DNA of 64,000 nt, from NCBI RefSeq assembly GCF_003945345.1, contig NZ_AP019308.1:1984001-2048000 (forward strand). The letters run 5' to 3'. The notes beneath the pieces are model-generated. The model saw only the letters and a list, made by a program, of their open reading frames with translations, searched no databases and had not been told where the DNA came from. The DNA comes from Paenibacillus baekrokdamisoli. Lineage in GTDB: Bacteria; Bacillota; Bacilli; Paenibacillales; Paenibacillaceae. Below, piece after piece: positions 15,033 through 23,668 of this stretch; the first letter of the stretch is position 1; the number at the start of each line of letters is the position of its first letter. Made by a program: the position numbers and the translations under genes.

Positions 15033-15046
15033 TGGATCACCCCCTT

Positions 15047-15407
15047 ACACGTTGGATCTATATCCAGATTTTCGTATTCTTTTTCTATCTTGTATCTATT
15101 CCATACGGCAGTTTTTGATAAAAGTTCCCTCTACTATCTTATATAGAGTAGATTCTTCTATTTAATGGCGTTAATCATGCTCATTTCCCATGTTAGGGCT
15201 TTGATTCCCGCCTTTTGCAACATTCCCCTTACACCACCAACAGAATGTTCGTGAAGTGATGCTCTTCTATTGTAAGGGCTCTAAAGAGGGAAAACAAACC
15301 GCATATAGTGGAAATGGCGTTCTGCCTCATTTCAGAAGAAGCTGTATCAGTAAGTATATGGAGGGACTTCCTCCGCATTAACCTATACGACTTGCTGGGC
15401 ATACAGT
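15047..15407. other. Intergenic region upstream of the yidC leader and the hydrolase
   Basis: This stretch should hold the divergent promoters for the yidC leader (minus) and the hydrolase (plus). A small inverted repeat TCTACTATC / ATAGAGTAGA lies near 15132-15154. I see no convincing ORF and no promoter I would assign with confidence. Confidence 0.4.
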
Positions 15408-15431
15408 GTGATATCTGAATTTGAAGGGAAA

Positions 15432-16394
15432 ATGAGTATGTATCGAAACGAACCCTATGGGTCAAACGCTTATTATTACGCGGCACCTGTGCGTCAATCG
15501 TACCCTATTTCTGTATCGCCCTATGCTTACACCCCCGCTATTTCTTCCGACATGCGCTTTGAGCACTTTTATCCTCCCTATGCGCAGCCTGCTTGGTCTC
15601 ATCATGCCAATGCTCCTTGGGTTCATGGCAATCTTGAAGACACCCGCGAGAAACAGCAGCCCCTAACCTTCGTACTCATCCACGGCGCTTGGGCAGATGC
15701 TAGCTTTTGGAACGGAACAGCTGCCGAATTGCGTAGAAAGGGACACACGGTCTATGCGCCTGAATATCCAGGACACGGTTCTGATCCTAACAAAAATGTG
15801 ACTCATGCCATGCTTACCAAATCTATTGCTGACTTCATCGTCACTAATCATTTAAAAAATGTCGTACTTGTCGGGCATAGCTTCGGCGGCAGCTTAGTCC
15901 AAACGGTTGCTCAGCAGATACCCGACCGCATTAAACGGATGGTGTTCTTCGATGCTTTTGTTCTAAAAGACGGGCAAAGTGTTGCCGATGAGCTCCCTCC
16001 TTCTACTCTAGAAGCTTTTAATCAGCTTAGAAAAAGCTCTAAAGATGATACCATCATGCTTCCATTCCCACTTTTCCGTGAAACGTTTGTCAATTTAGCT
16101 AGCCTGGAATTAGCTCAACAAATACACAATGCAATCTCGCCTGAACCGGCCGGACCTCTCTACGAAAAGCTTGATCTCAAAAAGTTCTATAGCTTAAGCA
16201 CCCCTAGAAGCTATTTGTTTCTCACGGAAGATAACGCGCTCCCTCAAGGCAGTGATCTCTATGGTTGGTTCCCGCACATGGCTAATCGCCTCGGCTTATT
16301 CCGACTCATTAAGGGTCAGGGTGATCACATGACTACAGCTAAGACGGAGCCAAGAATGCTCGCACAAAAGATTTATGAAGCTGGAAGAGATTAA
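15432..16394 (+). CDS. Alpha/beta hydrolase, EstC-like
   Basis: About 320 residues from the ATG at 15432 (a second ATG lies two codons on). The first 75 residues are rich in Tyr, Pro and Ala (PYGSNAYYYAAP, YPPYAQPAW) and look disordered, an unusual extension. The catalytic domain follows: oxyanion-hole region VLIHGAWADASFW, nucleophile elbow GHSFGG near residue 160, and a C-terminal GDHMT with the probable catalytic His. This is the compact esterase group that includes EstC and plant methyl-ester hydrolases. No signal peptide is seen, so it is probably cytoplasmic. It stands alone and ends in a terminator; the substrate is unknown. Confidence 0.85.
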   Translation: MSMYRNEPYGSNAYYYAAPVRQSYPISVSPYAYTPAISSDMRFEHFYPPYAQPAWSHHANAPWVHGNLEDTREKQQPLTFVLIHGAWADASFWNGTAAELRRKGHTVYAPEYPGHGSDPNKNVTHAMLTKSIADFIVTNHLKNVVLVGHSFGGSLVQTVAQQIPDRIKRMVFFDAFVLKDGQSVADELPPSTLEAFNQLRKSSKDDTIMLPFPLFRETFVNLASLELAQQIHNAISPEPAGPLYEKLDLKKFYSLSTPRSYLFLTEDNALPQGSDLYGWFPHMANRLGLFRLIKGQGDHMTTAKTEPRMLAQKIYEAGRD

Positions 16395-16510
16395 TTTACG
16401 GTTCAAGAAGAAACAGCTAACGCCGTCCTTGGCGACGAAGCAAGTTTCTTCCCTCTGAAAAATAAGCAAAGTATGGAGAAAAATTATACTTTCTTATTTT
16501 TGAACTTGAA

Positions 16511-16537
16511 GGCCGCTTTTTATTTGCGGCTTTTTTT
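16511..16537 (+). terminator. Terminator after the hydrolase
   Basis: GCCGC and GCGGC form a short stem with a TTTTTATTT loop, followed by seven T residues. Confidence 0.7.
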
Positions 16538-16602
16538 GCTGAGAAATACGAATATAGACCTTCCTTTTTACCCATAATATCCAACAAGGAGGTTATGAAA
16601 CC

Positions 16603-17304
16603 ATGAGACAATGTACAGCTTGGATCATCTTATTCATATTATTTCTGTCGATGCCTGCTCCATTAGCGGCTGCAAACTACATACCCAAACAGGCAACAAC
16701 CATGCTAAATAAGCTATCAGAAGCAAGTTCAGGCAATTTACAAATCAGCTGGAACGACGAAACCAATACCCCTTTTTCTTTGATTGGGGCTTTGAATCGA
16801 CCTTCTAGAAGCACTTCGGATGCAATTGTTCATCAATTTCTAACGGAATATAAGTCACTTTATGGACTTCAGGACATTCACCATAATTTGAAGGTTACAA
16901 AGGTAGAACAAACGAAGGATAAGATGATTCAAGTTCACCTACAGCATATTGTCTACAAAACACCCGTGTGGCAAGATGGCCTAATTGTGACCTTGGACCA
17001 AGTAGGCGTAATTCAACGCGTAGAGGGCGTAATCCATCCAAATATGGAGAAAACTCTCTTCCATCGGCCTTTACATGCAGCAATCACCCGTACCCAAGCC
17101 ATAAACAAAGCAAAAGCATGGATAGGAACAGAAGTGATTGCCAAAGACACCACGATCAACCTTAATTATCTATCTAGTGGTTCGAGAATTGTTCTTGTTT
17201 ATGCGGTTAGCTTTCACTTATTGGATTCAGAGTCGAAAGTTACTGTTCTCGTGCATTCGCTTACTGGACGAATCTTCGATTATCAAAACGGTATAAGTGG
17301 TTGA
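16603..17304 (+). CDS. Secreted orphan M4-protease propeptide-like protein (FTP/PepSY)
   Basis: A 233-residue exported protein. AAGGAGG precedes the ATG by ten bases. A signal peptide ends near residue 24 (PAPLAAA-NY). Residues about 55-100 (FSLIGALNRPSRS, HQFLTEYKSLYGL) resemble the FTP domain of thermolysin-type propeptides. The following part (KVTKVEQTKDKMIQVHLQHI, VWQDGLIVTLDQVGVIQRVEG) and the C-terminal INKAKAWIG...VTVLVHSLTGRIFDYQNG match the PepSY-like region. In M4 proteases these parts are chaperone and inhibitor of the enzyme. Here no HExxH catalytic domain follows: the stop comes straight after. It could inhibit or fold a protease encoded elsewhere; that is inference. Confidence 0.75.
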   Translation: MRQCTAWIILFILFLSMPAPLAAANYIPKQATTMLNKLSEASSGNLQISWNDETNTPFSLIGALNRPSRSTSDAIVHQFLTEYKSLYGLQDIHHNLKVTKVEQTKDKMIQVHLQHIVYKTPVWQDGLIVTLDQVGVIQRVEGVIHPNMEKTLFHRPLHAAITRTQAINKAKAWIGTEVIAKDTTINLNYLSSGSRIVLVYAVSFHLLDSESKVTVLVHSLTGRIFDYQNGISG

Positions 17305-17749
17305 AAGCCTGCTACGCAGACGGATCATTCTTACGATCGCTGTTGTCTCCCTATTTCTTGATTCTGTCCCTTAGGGGGAGAAATAAGGAGACAAAGGCGA
17401 ACGCTATCGCTTCTTCAGAACGATTCCGTCCACTTCGCTTTTGTTTCGTGTTGGCAAGCACGGATAATGATTTAGAGCCCAAAAAAGAGCCTATAAATCA
17501 GGCTCAATCTAGAAATTAGGGGTTGACCTTTCAACACAGTAACCGGAATCGATTGCATTCAATTAAAATACAAGCTTTGTAGCACTCACGATTACGTGTG
17601 AAGTAGTGCCGACGCTGATAAGCTTGATACGATTATGCCGTCCTTCTACGGTTACGTTCGTCCACAGACAACAACGACAGTAGTTCACGGAAGCGTAGCA
17701 AGTGGACAATCTCTCGTTCACACAGCAACTTCAGGCTGTTCTCAGATCG
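17305..17749. other. Intergenic region with inverted repeats and a possible gene remnant
   Basis: Near 17345-17400 GTCTCCCTATTTCT and AGAAATAAGGAGAC form an imperfect inverted repeat with a spacer of about 18 bases. At 17487-17506 GAGCC and GGCTC make a small hairpin. From about 17607 to 17757 a plus-strand frame without a usable start reads SADADKLDTIMPSFYGYV and ends at a TAG at 17755-17757. It may be the tail of a lost secreted protein, but the evidence is weak. Confidence 0.35.
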
Positions 17750-18928
17750 TCACATAGCATTCGCTCGGCATGACTGCAATTTCCGAATAAAGTGTCCCAT
17801 CCGCTCCAGCGCCCGATTCAACTGCTCAGGAGCAACTGAGTAGGAACAGCGGACAAAGCCCTCCCCGCCTTCTCCAAACACGGACCCTGGAACAACTCCA
17901 ACTCCGGTTTCTTTTAGCAACTGAAGTGCAAACTGTTCTGAGCTTAATCCGGTATCTGCAATGGAAGGAAAGACGTAAAACGTCCCCTCCGGCATATGAC
18001 AAGACAACCCTCTCTCTCTCAAACCTTTGACAAAATAGTCTCTACGTTCACGATAAGCTACAATCATCCGATCCTTCTCCCCCAACCCGTTACGCAGCGA
18101 TTCCAGAGCCGCAATCTGTCCAAGCGCTGGAGCGCACATTGTTGTATACTGGTGAATTTTCAACATGGCTGCGATCAACTCACCTTGCCCACAGGCGTAA
18201 CCAATCCGCCAGCCTGTCATAGCAAAAGCTTTGGAGAATCCATTAATTACAATTGTCCGATCCAACATTCCTGGAACTGATGCGATACTGACATGTGTAC
18301 GATCATATGTCAATTCACTATATACTTCGTCGGAGATAACAATTAGGTTATGTGCCTTGACCAGCTCTACAATCGGTAGCCAGTCCTTATAGGTCATGAT
18401 TGCACCTGTCGGATTATTCGGATAGTTTAACATCAACACTCTTGAACGGGAGGTCAGCTTCTCCTTCACTGCTTCAGCAGTAAGCTTGAACTCTTGCTGT
18501 GCAGAGGTATTTACCGTGACAATCTTTCCTCCGTTAATATGAGCGATAGGTGAATAAGCAATATAGCTTGGAGCAGGAATAAGCACCTCATCCCCTTGAC
18601 GAATGACAGTTCGCAAGGCCAAGTCCACAGCTTCACTGGTCCCCACCGTTACAAGCACCTCACTGTCAGGTTTATATTGAAGCCCATAGCTCTGCTGCAA
18701 ATAACGTGCAATTCCCTCCCGAAGCTCCATGATTCCCGCATTGGATGTATATTTAGTAAAGCCCTCATTCAAAGCACGAATGCACGCTTCTCTAATATGT
18801 TCGGGTGTAGCAAAATCCGGCTCTCCTACTCCAAGCGATATCATATCCTGAGTATTCATATCAAAAAATGCCCGAATACCAGATGGCGGTATATCCCGCA
18901 CTAATGGAGAAATCCACTCCTTACCCAT
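17750..18928 (-). CDS. PLP-dependent class I/II aminotransferase
   Basis: A 392-residue fold-type I aminotransferase. Markers in order: SLGVGEPDF near 32, YTSNAGIMELREGIA near 60, VTVGTSEAVDLAL near 92, NYPNNPTG near 170 (substrate carboxylate and cofactor contacts), SDEVYSELTY near 200, and the Schiff-base lysine in NGFSKAFAMTGWRIGY near 232. The conserved Arg that binds the alpha-carboxylate is in GFVRCSYS near the end. The group contains aspartate, alanine and PatA-type enzymes; the exact substrate is uncertain. It is the third gene of a ddlR-ddl-aminotransferase run, 30 bases after ddl, which hints at a link to alanine or cell-wall amino-acid supply. Confidence 0.87.
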   Translation of the reverse strand: MGKEWISPLVRDIPPSGIRAFFDMNTQDMISLGVGEPDFATPEHIREACIRALNEGFTKYTSNAGIMELREGIARYLQQSYGLQYKPDSEVLVTVGTSEAVDLALRTVIRQGDEVLIPAPSYIAYSPIAHINGGKIVTVNTSAQQEFKLTAEAVKEKLTSRSRVLMLNYPNNPTGAIMTYKDWLPIVELVKAHNLIVISDEVYSELTYDRTHVSIASVPGMLDRTIVINGFSKAFAMTGWRIGYACGQGELIAAMLKIHQYTTMCAPALGQIAALESLRNGLGEKDRMIVAYRERRDYFVKGLRERGLSCHMPEGTFYVFPSIADTGLSSEQFALQLLKETGVGVVPGSVFGEGGEGFVRCSYSVAPEQLNRALERMGHFIRKLQSCRANAM

Positions 18929-18958
18929 AACTCAGCACTCCCTGATTTCAATTCATTG

Positions 18959-19921
18959 TTACAATCTGGTCCCTATCTCCGATTTCTTAGTCGATTTCTT
19001 CTTTGTCTCTATCTCTCCACCAGATTTCTCAAGGGATAGAGATATGATCACATCCAGTAATTGACTGTATGTCATCCCCGCTGCCTGTGCGCTTTTGGGA
19101 AGTAGGCTATTTCTTGTCATGCCTGGCAAGGTGTTCATCTCCAGCACATAGGGAATACCATCCCTCAGCAGCATATCTACGCGGGCATACACATTGCATT
19201 TCAAAGTCCAGTAACTCACCAATGCTGCGGACCGCACCTGCTCATCCACCTCAGGCGTCAGATGAACTACTTGCTCCTCTGCGCCGCCATCCTCATACTT
19301 GGCATAGTAATCAAACCACTCAGAGCCCTTGCTCTGGATGCCAATGATCGGCAGCAGTTTCCCATCTACAATAGAACAAGTCAATTCTTCCCCTTTGATA
19401 TATTGCTCAATGAGCACTTCTACATCCCACCGGAATGCTTCCTCTACCGCCGCCCTCAAATCTTGGCTGCTCTTTACAATCTGTATTCCGATGCTTGATC
19501 CGCCTGAGTTCGGCTTAACAACTATCGGATAACCCAGCTTCTCTACGGCCTCTGCTGAATAGTCGCCTATACTGCCCCAGCACAGCCAATCTGGAGTAAA
19601 AAGACCTTCGTAGCGGAGCAACTTTTTTGAAACATTCTTGTTCATACACAGGCTGCTGGACAATACGCCGCTTCCGGTATACGCAATTCCCAATGTTTCC
19701 AACATACCTTGAATCGTACCATCCTCACCATAGGAGCCATGCAAAGCCAGCAAAGCCATATCAAGACCTTTCACTTTGTCAGCCAGTTCATCACGCCTTG
19801 TTATTTCTATCGGATATACTTCATATCGATTCTGGTCGAGATGCGCCATGATTTCCTTACCCGACTGAAGTGAAACCTCACGCTCTGATGATAATCCTCC
19901 CATAATAACGCCTAACTTCAT
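18959..19921 (-). CDS. ddl: D-alanine--D-alanine ligase
   Basis: About 320 residues of ATP-grasp ligase, joining two D-Ala for peptidoglycan precursors in the cytoplasm. I start at the ATG at 19921 (MKLGVIMGGLSSEREVSLQSG), just after GAGAGGTG; the preceding in-frame codon overlaps that site. Markers: GGLSSEREVSL near the N-terminus, ALHGSYGEDGTIQGMLE near 62-78, VVKPNSGGSSIGIQ near 137, EQYIKGEELTCS near 175, and the magnesium-binding VLEMNTLPGMTRNSLLP near 262. All key ligase motifs are present. The SYGEDG loop hints at ordinary D-Ala rather than D-Lac activity (inference). Its start overlaps the end of ddlR. Confidence 0.93.
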   Translation of the reverse strand: MKLGVIMGGLSSEREVSLQSGKEIMAHLDQNRYEVYPIEITRRDELADKVKGLDMALLALHGSYGEDGTIQGMLETLGIAYTGSGVLSSSLCMNKNVSKKLLRYEGLFTPDWLCWGSIGDYSAEAVEKLGYPIVVKPNSGGSSIGIQIVKSSQDLRAAVEEAFRWDVEVLIEQYIKGEELTCSIVDGKLLPIIGIQSKGSEWFDYYAKYEDGGAEEQVVHLTPEVDEQVRSAALVSYWTLKCNVYARVDMLLRDGIPYVLEMNTLPGMTRNSLLPKSAQAAGMTYSQLLDVIISLSLEKSGGEIETKKKSTKKSEIGTRL

Positions 19922-19932
19922 CTCTGCACCTC

Positions 19933-21381
19933 TCATTTCATTAACTGTCTGGCAGTATCACCAATAATCTTAATTCCCCTGATAATATCCTCATCGGTGA
20001 CACGAGAGAAACCCAACCGCATCGTATTACAACCACGATTATCCGTGAAGAAGATATCTCCCGGCGTAAAAATTACCCCCAGCTCTGAACAAAGCTCCAA
20101 CAACTTCCGTGTATCAAATCCTATCTCAAAAGTGACAAACAGATGCAGCCCCCCATGACCTGAAAGCTGAGCATACGGGATATGCTCCTTGCAGCACTGC
20201 ATGGTCAACTCATATTTGCGTTTATATTCCGTGCGTGCTTTCTTTAAGTACTTCTCCAGATTTCCATTGTGCAAATATTGATAAAGAACCGATTGGTCCA
20301 ATGTTGACGTATGAATCGTGCGCGCTCGCTTAATGCTCTCCAAATAGTCAATGAGTTCAGCGTCCGCCAATACCCAGCCCACTCGCATACCGGGAAATAG
20401 CACCTTAGAAAAGCTTCCTAAATAAATCACACTATTGCCGTTGCCCACACCTGCCATTAATGGAGATACATGCGATCCGGTGTAACGTAGCTCCTCATTA
20501 AAGCCATCCTCAATGACAGGAATCCCGTACTGGTTCATTAGGCTCATCAGTTCTTGTCGTTTCTTCGGGGACATTACAATCCCAGTAGGATTATGATAGG
20601 AAGGTACAAAATAAGCACAATCGTAAGGTTGTTCGGACAACGCCCGCTCAAGCTCTGTTAAGCTAATACCGTCATCCTCCATTGGGATGCCTGTAATTTG
20701 AAATCCATGCAACTTAAAATTCTTAATGGCTGTATGATGGGTCGGATTTTCACACAGCACCCTGCCACTCCTTTTTCCAAGTGCCGACAACACAATATCT
20801 AAGCCCTCTGTGAACCCATTGGTAATCAAAATATCCTTGCCCTTCAGATCGACTCCCTTATGCTGCATATAGCGTAACAAAAAGTCCATCAGCGGCTTAT
20901 AACCCTTGGCATATCCGTAGTTGAGCAGTACATCACCTTCCACAGACATCCGATCCATGAACGCCCGCTTTACATTACCTATATCAAACAACGTCTCGTC
21001 TGGCGCAATACTGGTAAAAGAAATCGTCCCCTTCTGTGCACGGATGCCGTGCTTCATCAGGTCGAGCTGCTCAGCCAGTCGAGCATGATCATTAATCCGC
21101 TCCAGCCAATCGATTTGGCAAGCTTGAGTCGCTGTTCCACCTGATACAGCAGCCACATAGTTTCCTTTGCCCCGAACAACATAGATAAATCCATCTTCTT
21201 CCAGTTCGGCATATGCCGAAATCACCGTATTGCGGCTAAGCTTCATCTGCACACCCAGTTCACGGGTAGATGGCAACTTCTGATGAGGCTGTAAGGCACC
21301 TTTTATAATTATAAGTTTCATGTAATCTTTCAATTGAATATAGACCGGACGGTCACCTATAGGTTCAAAATCACGAAACAC
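19933..21381 (-). CDS. ddlR: MocR/GntR-family regulator, probable DdlR
   Basis: A 482-residue regulator made of an N-terminal GntR winged helix (residues 10-75, with LPSTRELGVQMKLSRNTVISAYAELEEDGF) and a C-terminal aminotransferase-like domain with ENPTHHTA, YNPTG-type HNPTG and the PLP lysine in GSFSKVLFPGMRVGW. This is the MocR architecture. Relatives include PdxR, GabR and DdlR; DdlR of Brevibacillus and Clostridioides activates ddl. Here the gene sits directly before ddl on the same strand and overlaps its first codons, which makes the DdlR assignment likely but indirect. The start is a GTG at 21381 with GGGGG upstream. Confidence 0.82.
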   Translation of the reverse strand: MFRDFEPIGDRPVYIQLKDYMKLIIIKGALQPHQKLPSTRELGVQMKLSRNTVISAYAELEEDGFIYVVRGKGNYVAAVSGGTATQACQIDWLERINDHARLAEQLDLMKHGIRAQKGTISFTSIAPDETLFDIGNVKRAFMDRMSVEGDVLLNYGYAKGYKPLMDFLLRYMQHKGVDLKGKDILITNGFTEGLDIVLSALGKRSGRVLCENPTHHTAIKNFKLHGFQITGIPMEDDGISLTELERALSEQPYDCAYFVPSYHNPTGIVMSPKKRQELMSLMNQYGIPVIEDGFNEELRYTGSHVSPLMAGVGNGNSVIYLGSFSKVLFPGMRVGWVLADAELIDYLESIKRARTIHTSTLDQSVLYQYLHNGNLEKYLKKARTEYKRKYELTMQCCKEHIPYAQLSGHGGLHLFVTFEIGFDTRKLLELCSELGVIFTPGDIFFTDNRGCNTMRLGFSRVTDEDIIRGIKIIGDTARQLMK

Positions 21382-21419
21382 AACATCGCCCCCAGAGCTA
21401 TCATGTCACAGAGTGAGGT

Positions 21420-21467
21420 ATAAAAAAAGAACCACCTACCTGGATGTTTCATCCGGTTGTGGTTCTT
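21420..21467 (-). terminator. Intrinsic terminator or attenuator upstream of ddlR
   Basis: On the minus strand AAAGAACCAC and GTGGTTCTTT form a stem that runs into seven T residues, only about 40 bases before the ddlR start codon. It may end transcription from the DUF1697 gene upstream or act as an attenuator for ddlR-ddl. The long gap to the DUF1697 stop (about 230 bases) makes the second reading worth considering. Confidence 0.65.
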
Positions 21468-21698
21468 TGCACACATTCGCATTTGAATATTCAAGGAATT
21501 GTATGGTCTTAGAGATTGTTTCGATATTTTGTTGATCTGTGTACAATATGAAAAACTCATATACAGCATCATCCATTTTTATTGGATTTGGTTATTTCAC
21601 GATCAGACATATTTGATTTTTCATTGTAAAATTTATTATAGTCCACCACTGATTTTTAGGTAGATCCATAAATCATAGGCTCTTCTTAGTTCTCTTAA

Positions 21699-22241
21699 TT
21701 ATACGGTCATTGATGCCGCTAAAGCGGCGAGCTTGATGATGGTACTCCGATTACGCGATGTCCCGGTACCGCCCAGCTTTTGAAGGTTTTTTGCCAATTG
21801 GGAATCCAATACACTTTGACGAAAATAAAAGTACATTTCCGAACCATGGATATGGAATTCATCCTTTTCGTCACTATAGCGAGCCAAAACATTGATTTCT
21901 TCCTGTGAAGGTGCTTCGAGAAGTACAGAGATATGAATACTCTCCCCTTCCGACAGAGAGACATCAGCATAAGGATCGTTCGCGATAATCGCTTCGAACT
22001 CCTCTGCTGACCTTAATATAACCGTCACTGACATGTCAAAAACGGAAAGAATTTCTTGCTCAATTCGTGAGCGAAGCGAAGCTGGACCTTCGTCCGACTC
22101 GAATAGAACATTGCCGCTCTGAATATAGGTTTGAACCCGAGCAAGCCCCATCGTCTGCAGCGCAGTTTTCAATTCGGACATCTTAATCTTCTTCTTCCCA
22201 CCAACATTAATACCCCGCAGCAAAGCAATGTAAATGGCCAT
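21699..22241 (-). CDS. DUF1697 family protein
   Basis: A 180-residue protein matching the DUF1697 pattern: ALLRGINVGGKKKIKMSELK at residues 6-25, then YIQSGNVLFESDE near 39, a SLRSRIEQEIL helix and a C-terminal SRNRSTIIKLAALA. It is cytoplasmic, of unknown function, and common in Bacillales. GGACTCCTG precedes the ATG. Confidence 0.9.
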   Translation of the reverse strand: MAIYIALLRGINVGGKKKIKMSELKTALQTMGLARVQTYIQSGNVLFESDEGPASLRSRIEQEILSVFDMSVTVILRSAEEFEAIIANDPYADVSLSEGESIHISVLLEAPSQEEINVLARYSDEKDEFHIHGSEMYFYFRQSVLDSQLAKNLQKLGGTGTSRNRSTIIKLAALAASMTV

Positions 22242-22301
22242 CAGGAGTCCCCGTTTCTTTTTTTAATCCAGTATAGCATGTCCACAGCACTTATTAGGCA
22301 G

Positions 22302-22335
22302 AAAAAAAAGCCTGATTCTCCCTCAGGCTTTCTTA
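22302..22335 (-). terminator. Terminator after the EamA gene
   Basis: AAAGCCTGA and TCAGGCTTT form a stem; on the minus strand it is followed by eight T residues. It could work in both directions. Confidence 0.82.
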
Positions 22336-22364
22336 TACTCGCTATACCTTCATTATCGCAGCTG

Positions 22365-23321
22365 CTAAGAAGCAGAATTAGAACCATTTCTTCCCGCCAG
22401 TGATTTGAGAGATAACTGCTTGACAAGCTCTGGAAGAGCCACACCGAGCAGCACTAAGACTACTCCAGTCCACTGCAGGATGCTCACCTGCTCATGCAGG
22501 ACAACAGAGGAAAGGAGAATCGCAACTGGCAGTTCGGAAGCGCCGAGAATGGCTGCCATTCCTTCTCCGATATGCGGAACCCCGACTGCGAATAGCAAGG
22601 GTGGAATAAAAGCACCAAACAGACCAAGTAGAAGACCAAACAGAAGCAGATTCCCCCATAAAAGTCCGTTAAATAAGAAGTGCGGAGGGAACAATATAAA
22701 TACAAGAAGCAATGCCCCAGAGATCATCCACGCGCTGCGAAATGCAGGATGAACAGAAGGTACAGCCTTCCCGCTGAATATGATGAATAGAGAATAACTC
22801 ACAGCAGAGAGCAACCCTAAAGCAACACCCAGCAAATTGAAATTAGAAAGCCCTTGTTCCAGAATACCAGCTGCTAACAAAGTACCTCCAAATAAGATGG
22901 CCACGGTCAACAGCATGATACCATTCGGCCGTTTACGTTGACTTATCGCATGAATAAGAACGCCTATCCAAGTGAACTGGAACAACAGTACGATAGCCAA
23001 AGAGTTCGGAATATATCGCAGAGATTGGTAATATAAAAGTCCAGTTATCGCCGTTGGTGCTCCTGCAGCCATAAGCATAAGCCTTTGTGTCCAAGTGAGC
23101 TTATGTGCAATAAGGTTTTGAACCGCTGCTTGCGGCTTCCCTTTTCGTTTGCTGCGCAGTTTTATAAATAACGCAAGTGCCCATGAGAGGATAAATCCGG
23201 TTAACAGCTGACTCCCTACCACTTCACCCAATTCAAAGCCTTGTCCGTATGCTTTCACAACTATAGTCGATAATATACCATAACTCATTGCACCAAGCAG
23301 AACCGAAAACAGATATTTCAT
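22365..23321 (-). CDS. EamA/DMT-family transporter under a purine riboswitch
   Basis: A 318-residue polytopic protein with about ten membrane helices in two EamA repeats (the first ending near TGLLYYQSLRYIPNSLAIVLLFQFTW, the second near GMAAILGASELPVAILLSSVVLHEQVSILQWTGVVLVLLG, a hallmark EamA C-terminal motif). Members usually export metabolites. GGGAGGT lies 12 bases before the ATG. The 5' leader holds a guanine-type riboswitch whose aptamer and terminator exclude each other, so expression should rise with the ligand. By analogy with the adenine-induced exporter PbuE, a purine-efflux role is a reasonable inference. Confidence 0.85.
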   Translation of the reverse strand: MKYLFSVLLGAMSYGILSTIVVKAYGQGFELGEVVGSQLLTGFILSWALALFIKLRSKRKGKPQAAVQNLIAHKLTWTQRLMLMAAGAPTAITGLLYYQSLRYIPNSLAIVLLFQFTWIGVLIHAISQRKRPNGIMLLTVAILFGGTLLAAGILEQGLSNFNLLGVALGLLSAVSYSLFIIFSGKAVPSVHPAFRSAWMISGALLLVFILFPPHFLFNGLLWGNLLLFGLLLGLFGAFIPPLLFAVGVPHIGEGMAAILGASELPVAILLSSVVLHEQVSILQWTGVVLVLLGVALPELVKQLSLKSLAGRNGSNSAS

Positions 23322-23383
23322 TACTAAATGACCTCCCTAAAATGCTTAAAACCATTTACAAACCAAAATCCCTCAACACAAAC

Positions 23384-23449
23384 AAAAAACTTCCTTACCT
23401 CAAATACAGCATCATCTGAAGATGATCCTATATTCGTAGCAAGGAAGTT
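23384..23449 (-). terminator. Riboswitch-controlled terminator
   Basis: On the minus strand AACTTCCTTGC (23449-23439) pairs with GTAAGGAAGTT, which runs into six T residues. An inner ATCATCTGAAGATGAT hairpin sits in the loop. The 5' arm of the stem is the 3' strand of aptamer helix P3 plus J3/1, so aptamer folding and termination are mutually exclusive. Confidence 0.78.
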
Positions 23450-23508
23450 AAGGCTTCCCGTAGAAACCCCCACCCTGTTCATTCTGACTATCGTGAGGTT
23501 ATACGAAT
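23432..23508 (-). promoter_or_regulatory. Guanine-type purine riboswitch aptamer, enlarged L2
   Basis: On the minus strand ATTCGTATAA (from 23508) pairs with TACGAAT (to 23432) as P1. CCTCAC and GTGGGG form P2. The J2/3 sequence GTTTCTAC is the hallmark of purine riboswitches. GGAAG-CCTTAA-CTTCC is P3, and GCTACG in J3/1 places C at the specificity position (guanine type; U would mean adenine). Loop L2 starts GATA and ends AGG, as in the classic GATATGG, but with about 12 extra bases. The overall match to the xpt and pbuE aptamers is clear by eye. Confidence 0.72.
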
Positions 23509-23668
23509 GTATGTTATTATGTGACTTGCAATAGTTGAAATGTTACATGACAAGTCAACTACTGTCAATAGTTATTAATGGAAACATAGTTATTAATGGA
23601 AACTCCCTTTAATTCCGCATACTGCGATATGTATTCGGCACATTGTTTCCATCCGTCATGTACCATTA

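Noticed and set aside
17301..17519. Small plus-strand ORF after the FTP protein.
   Set aside because: It overlaps the FTP stop, covers an inverted repeat and has no ribosome binding site or recognisable composition.
21357..21572. A 71-codon minus-strand ORF upstream of ddlR.
   Set aside because: It runs through the terminator hairpin and overlaps the ddlR start in another frame; no ribosome binding site.
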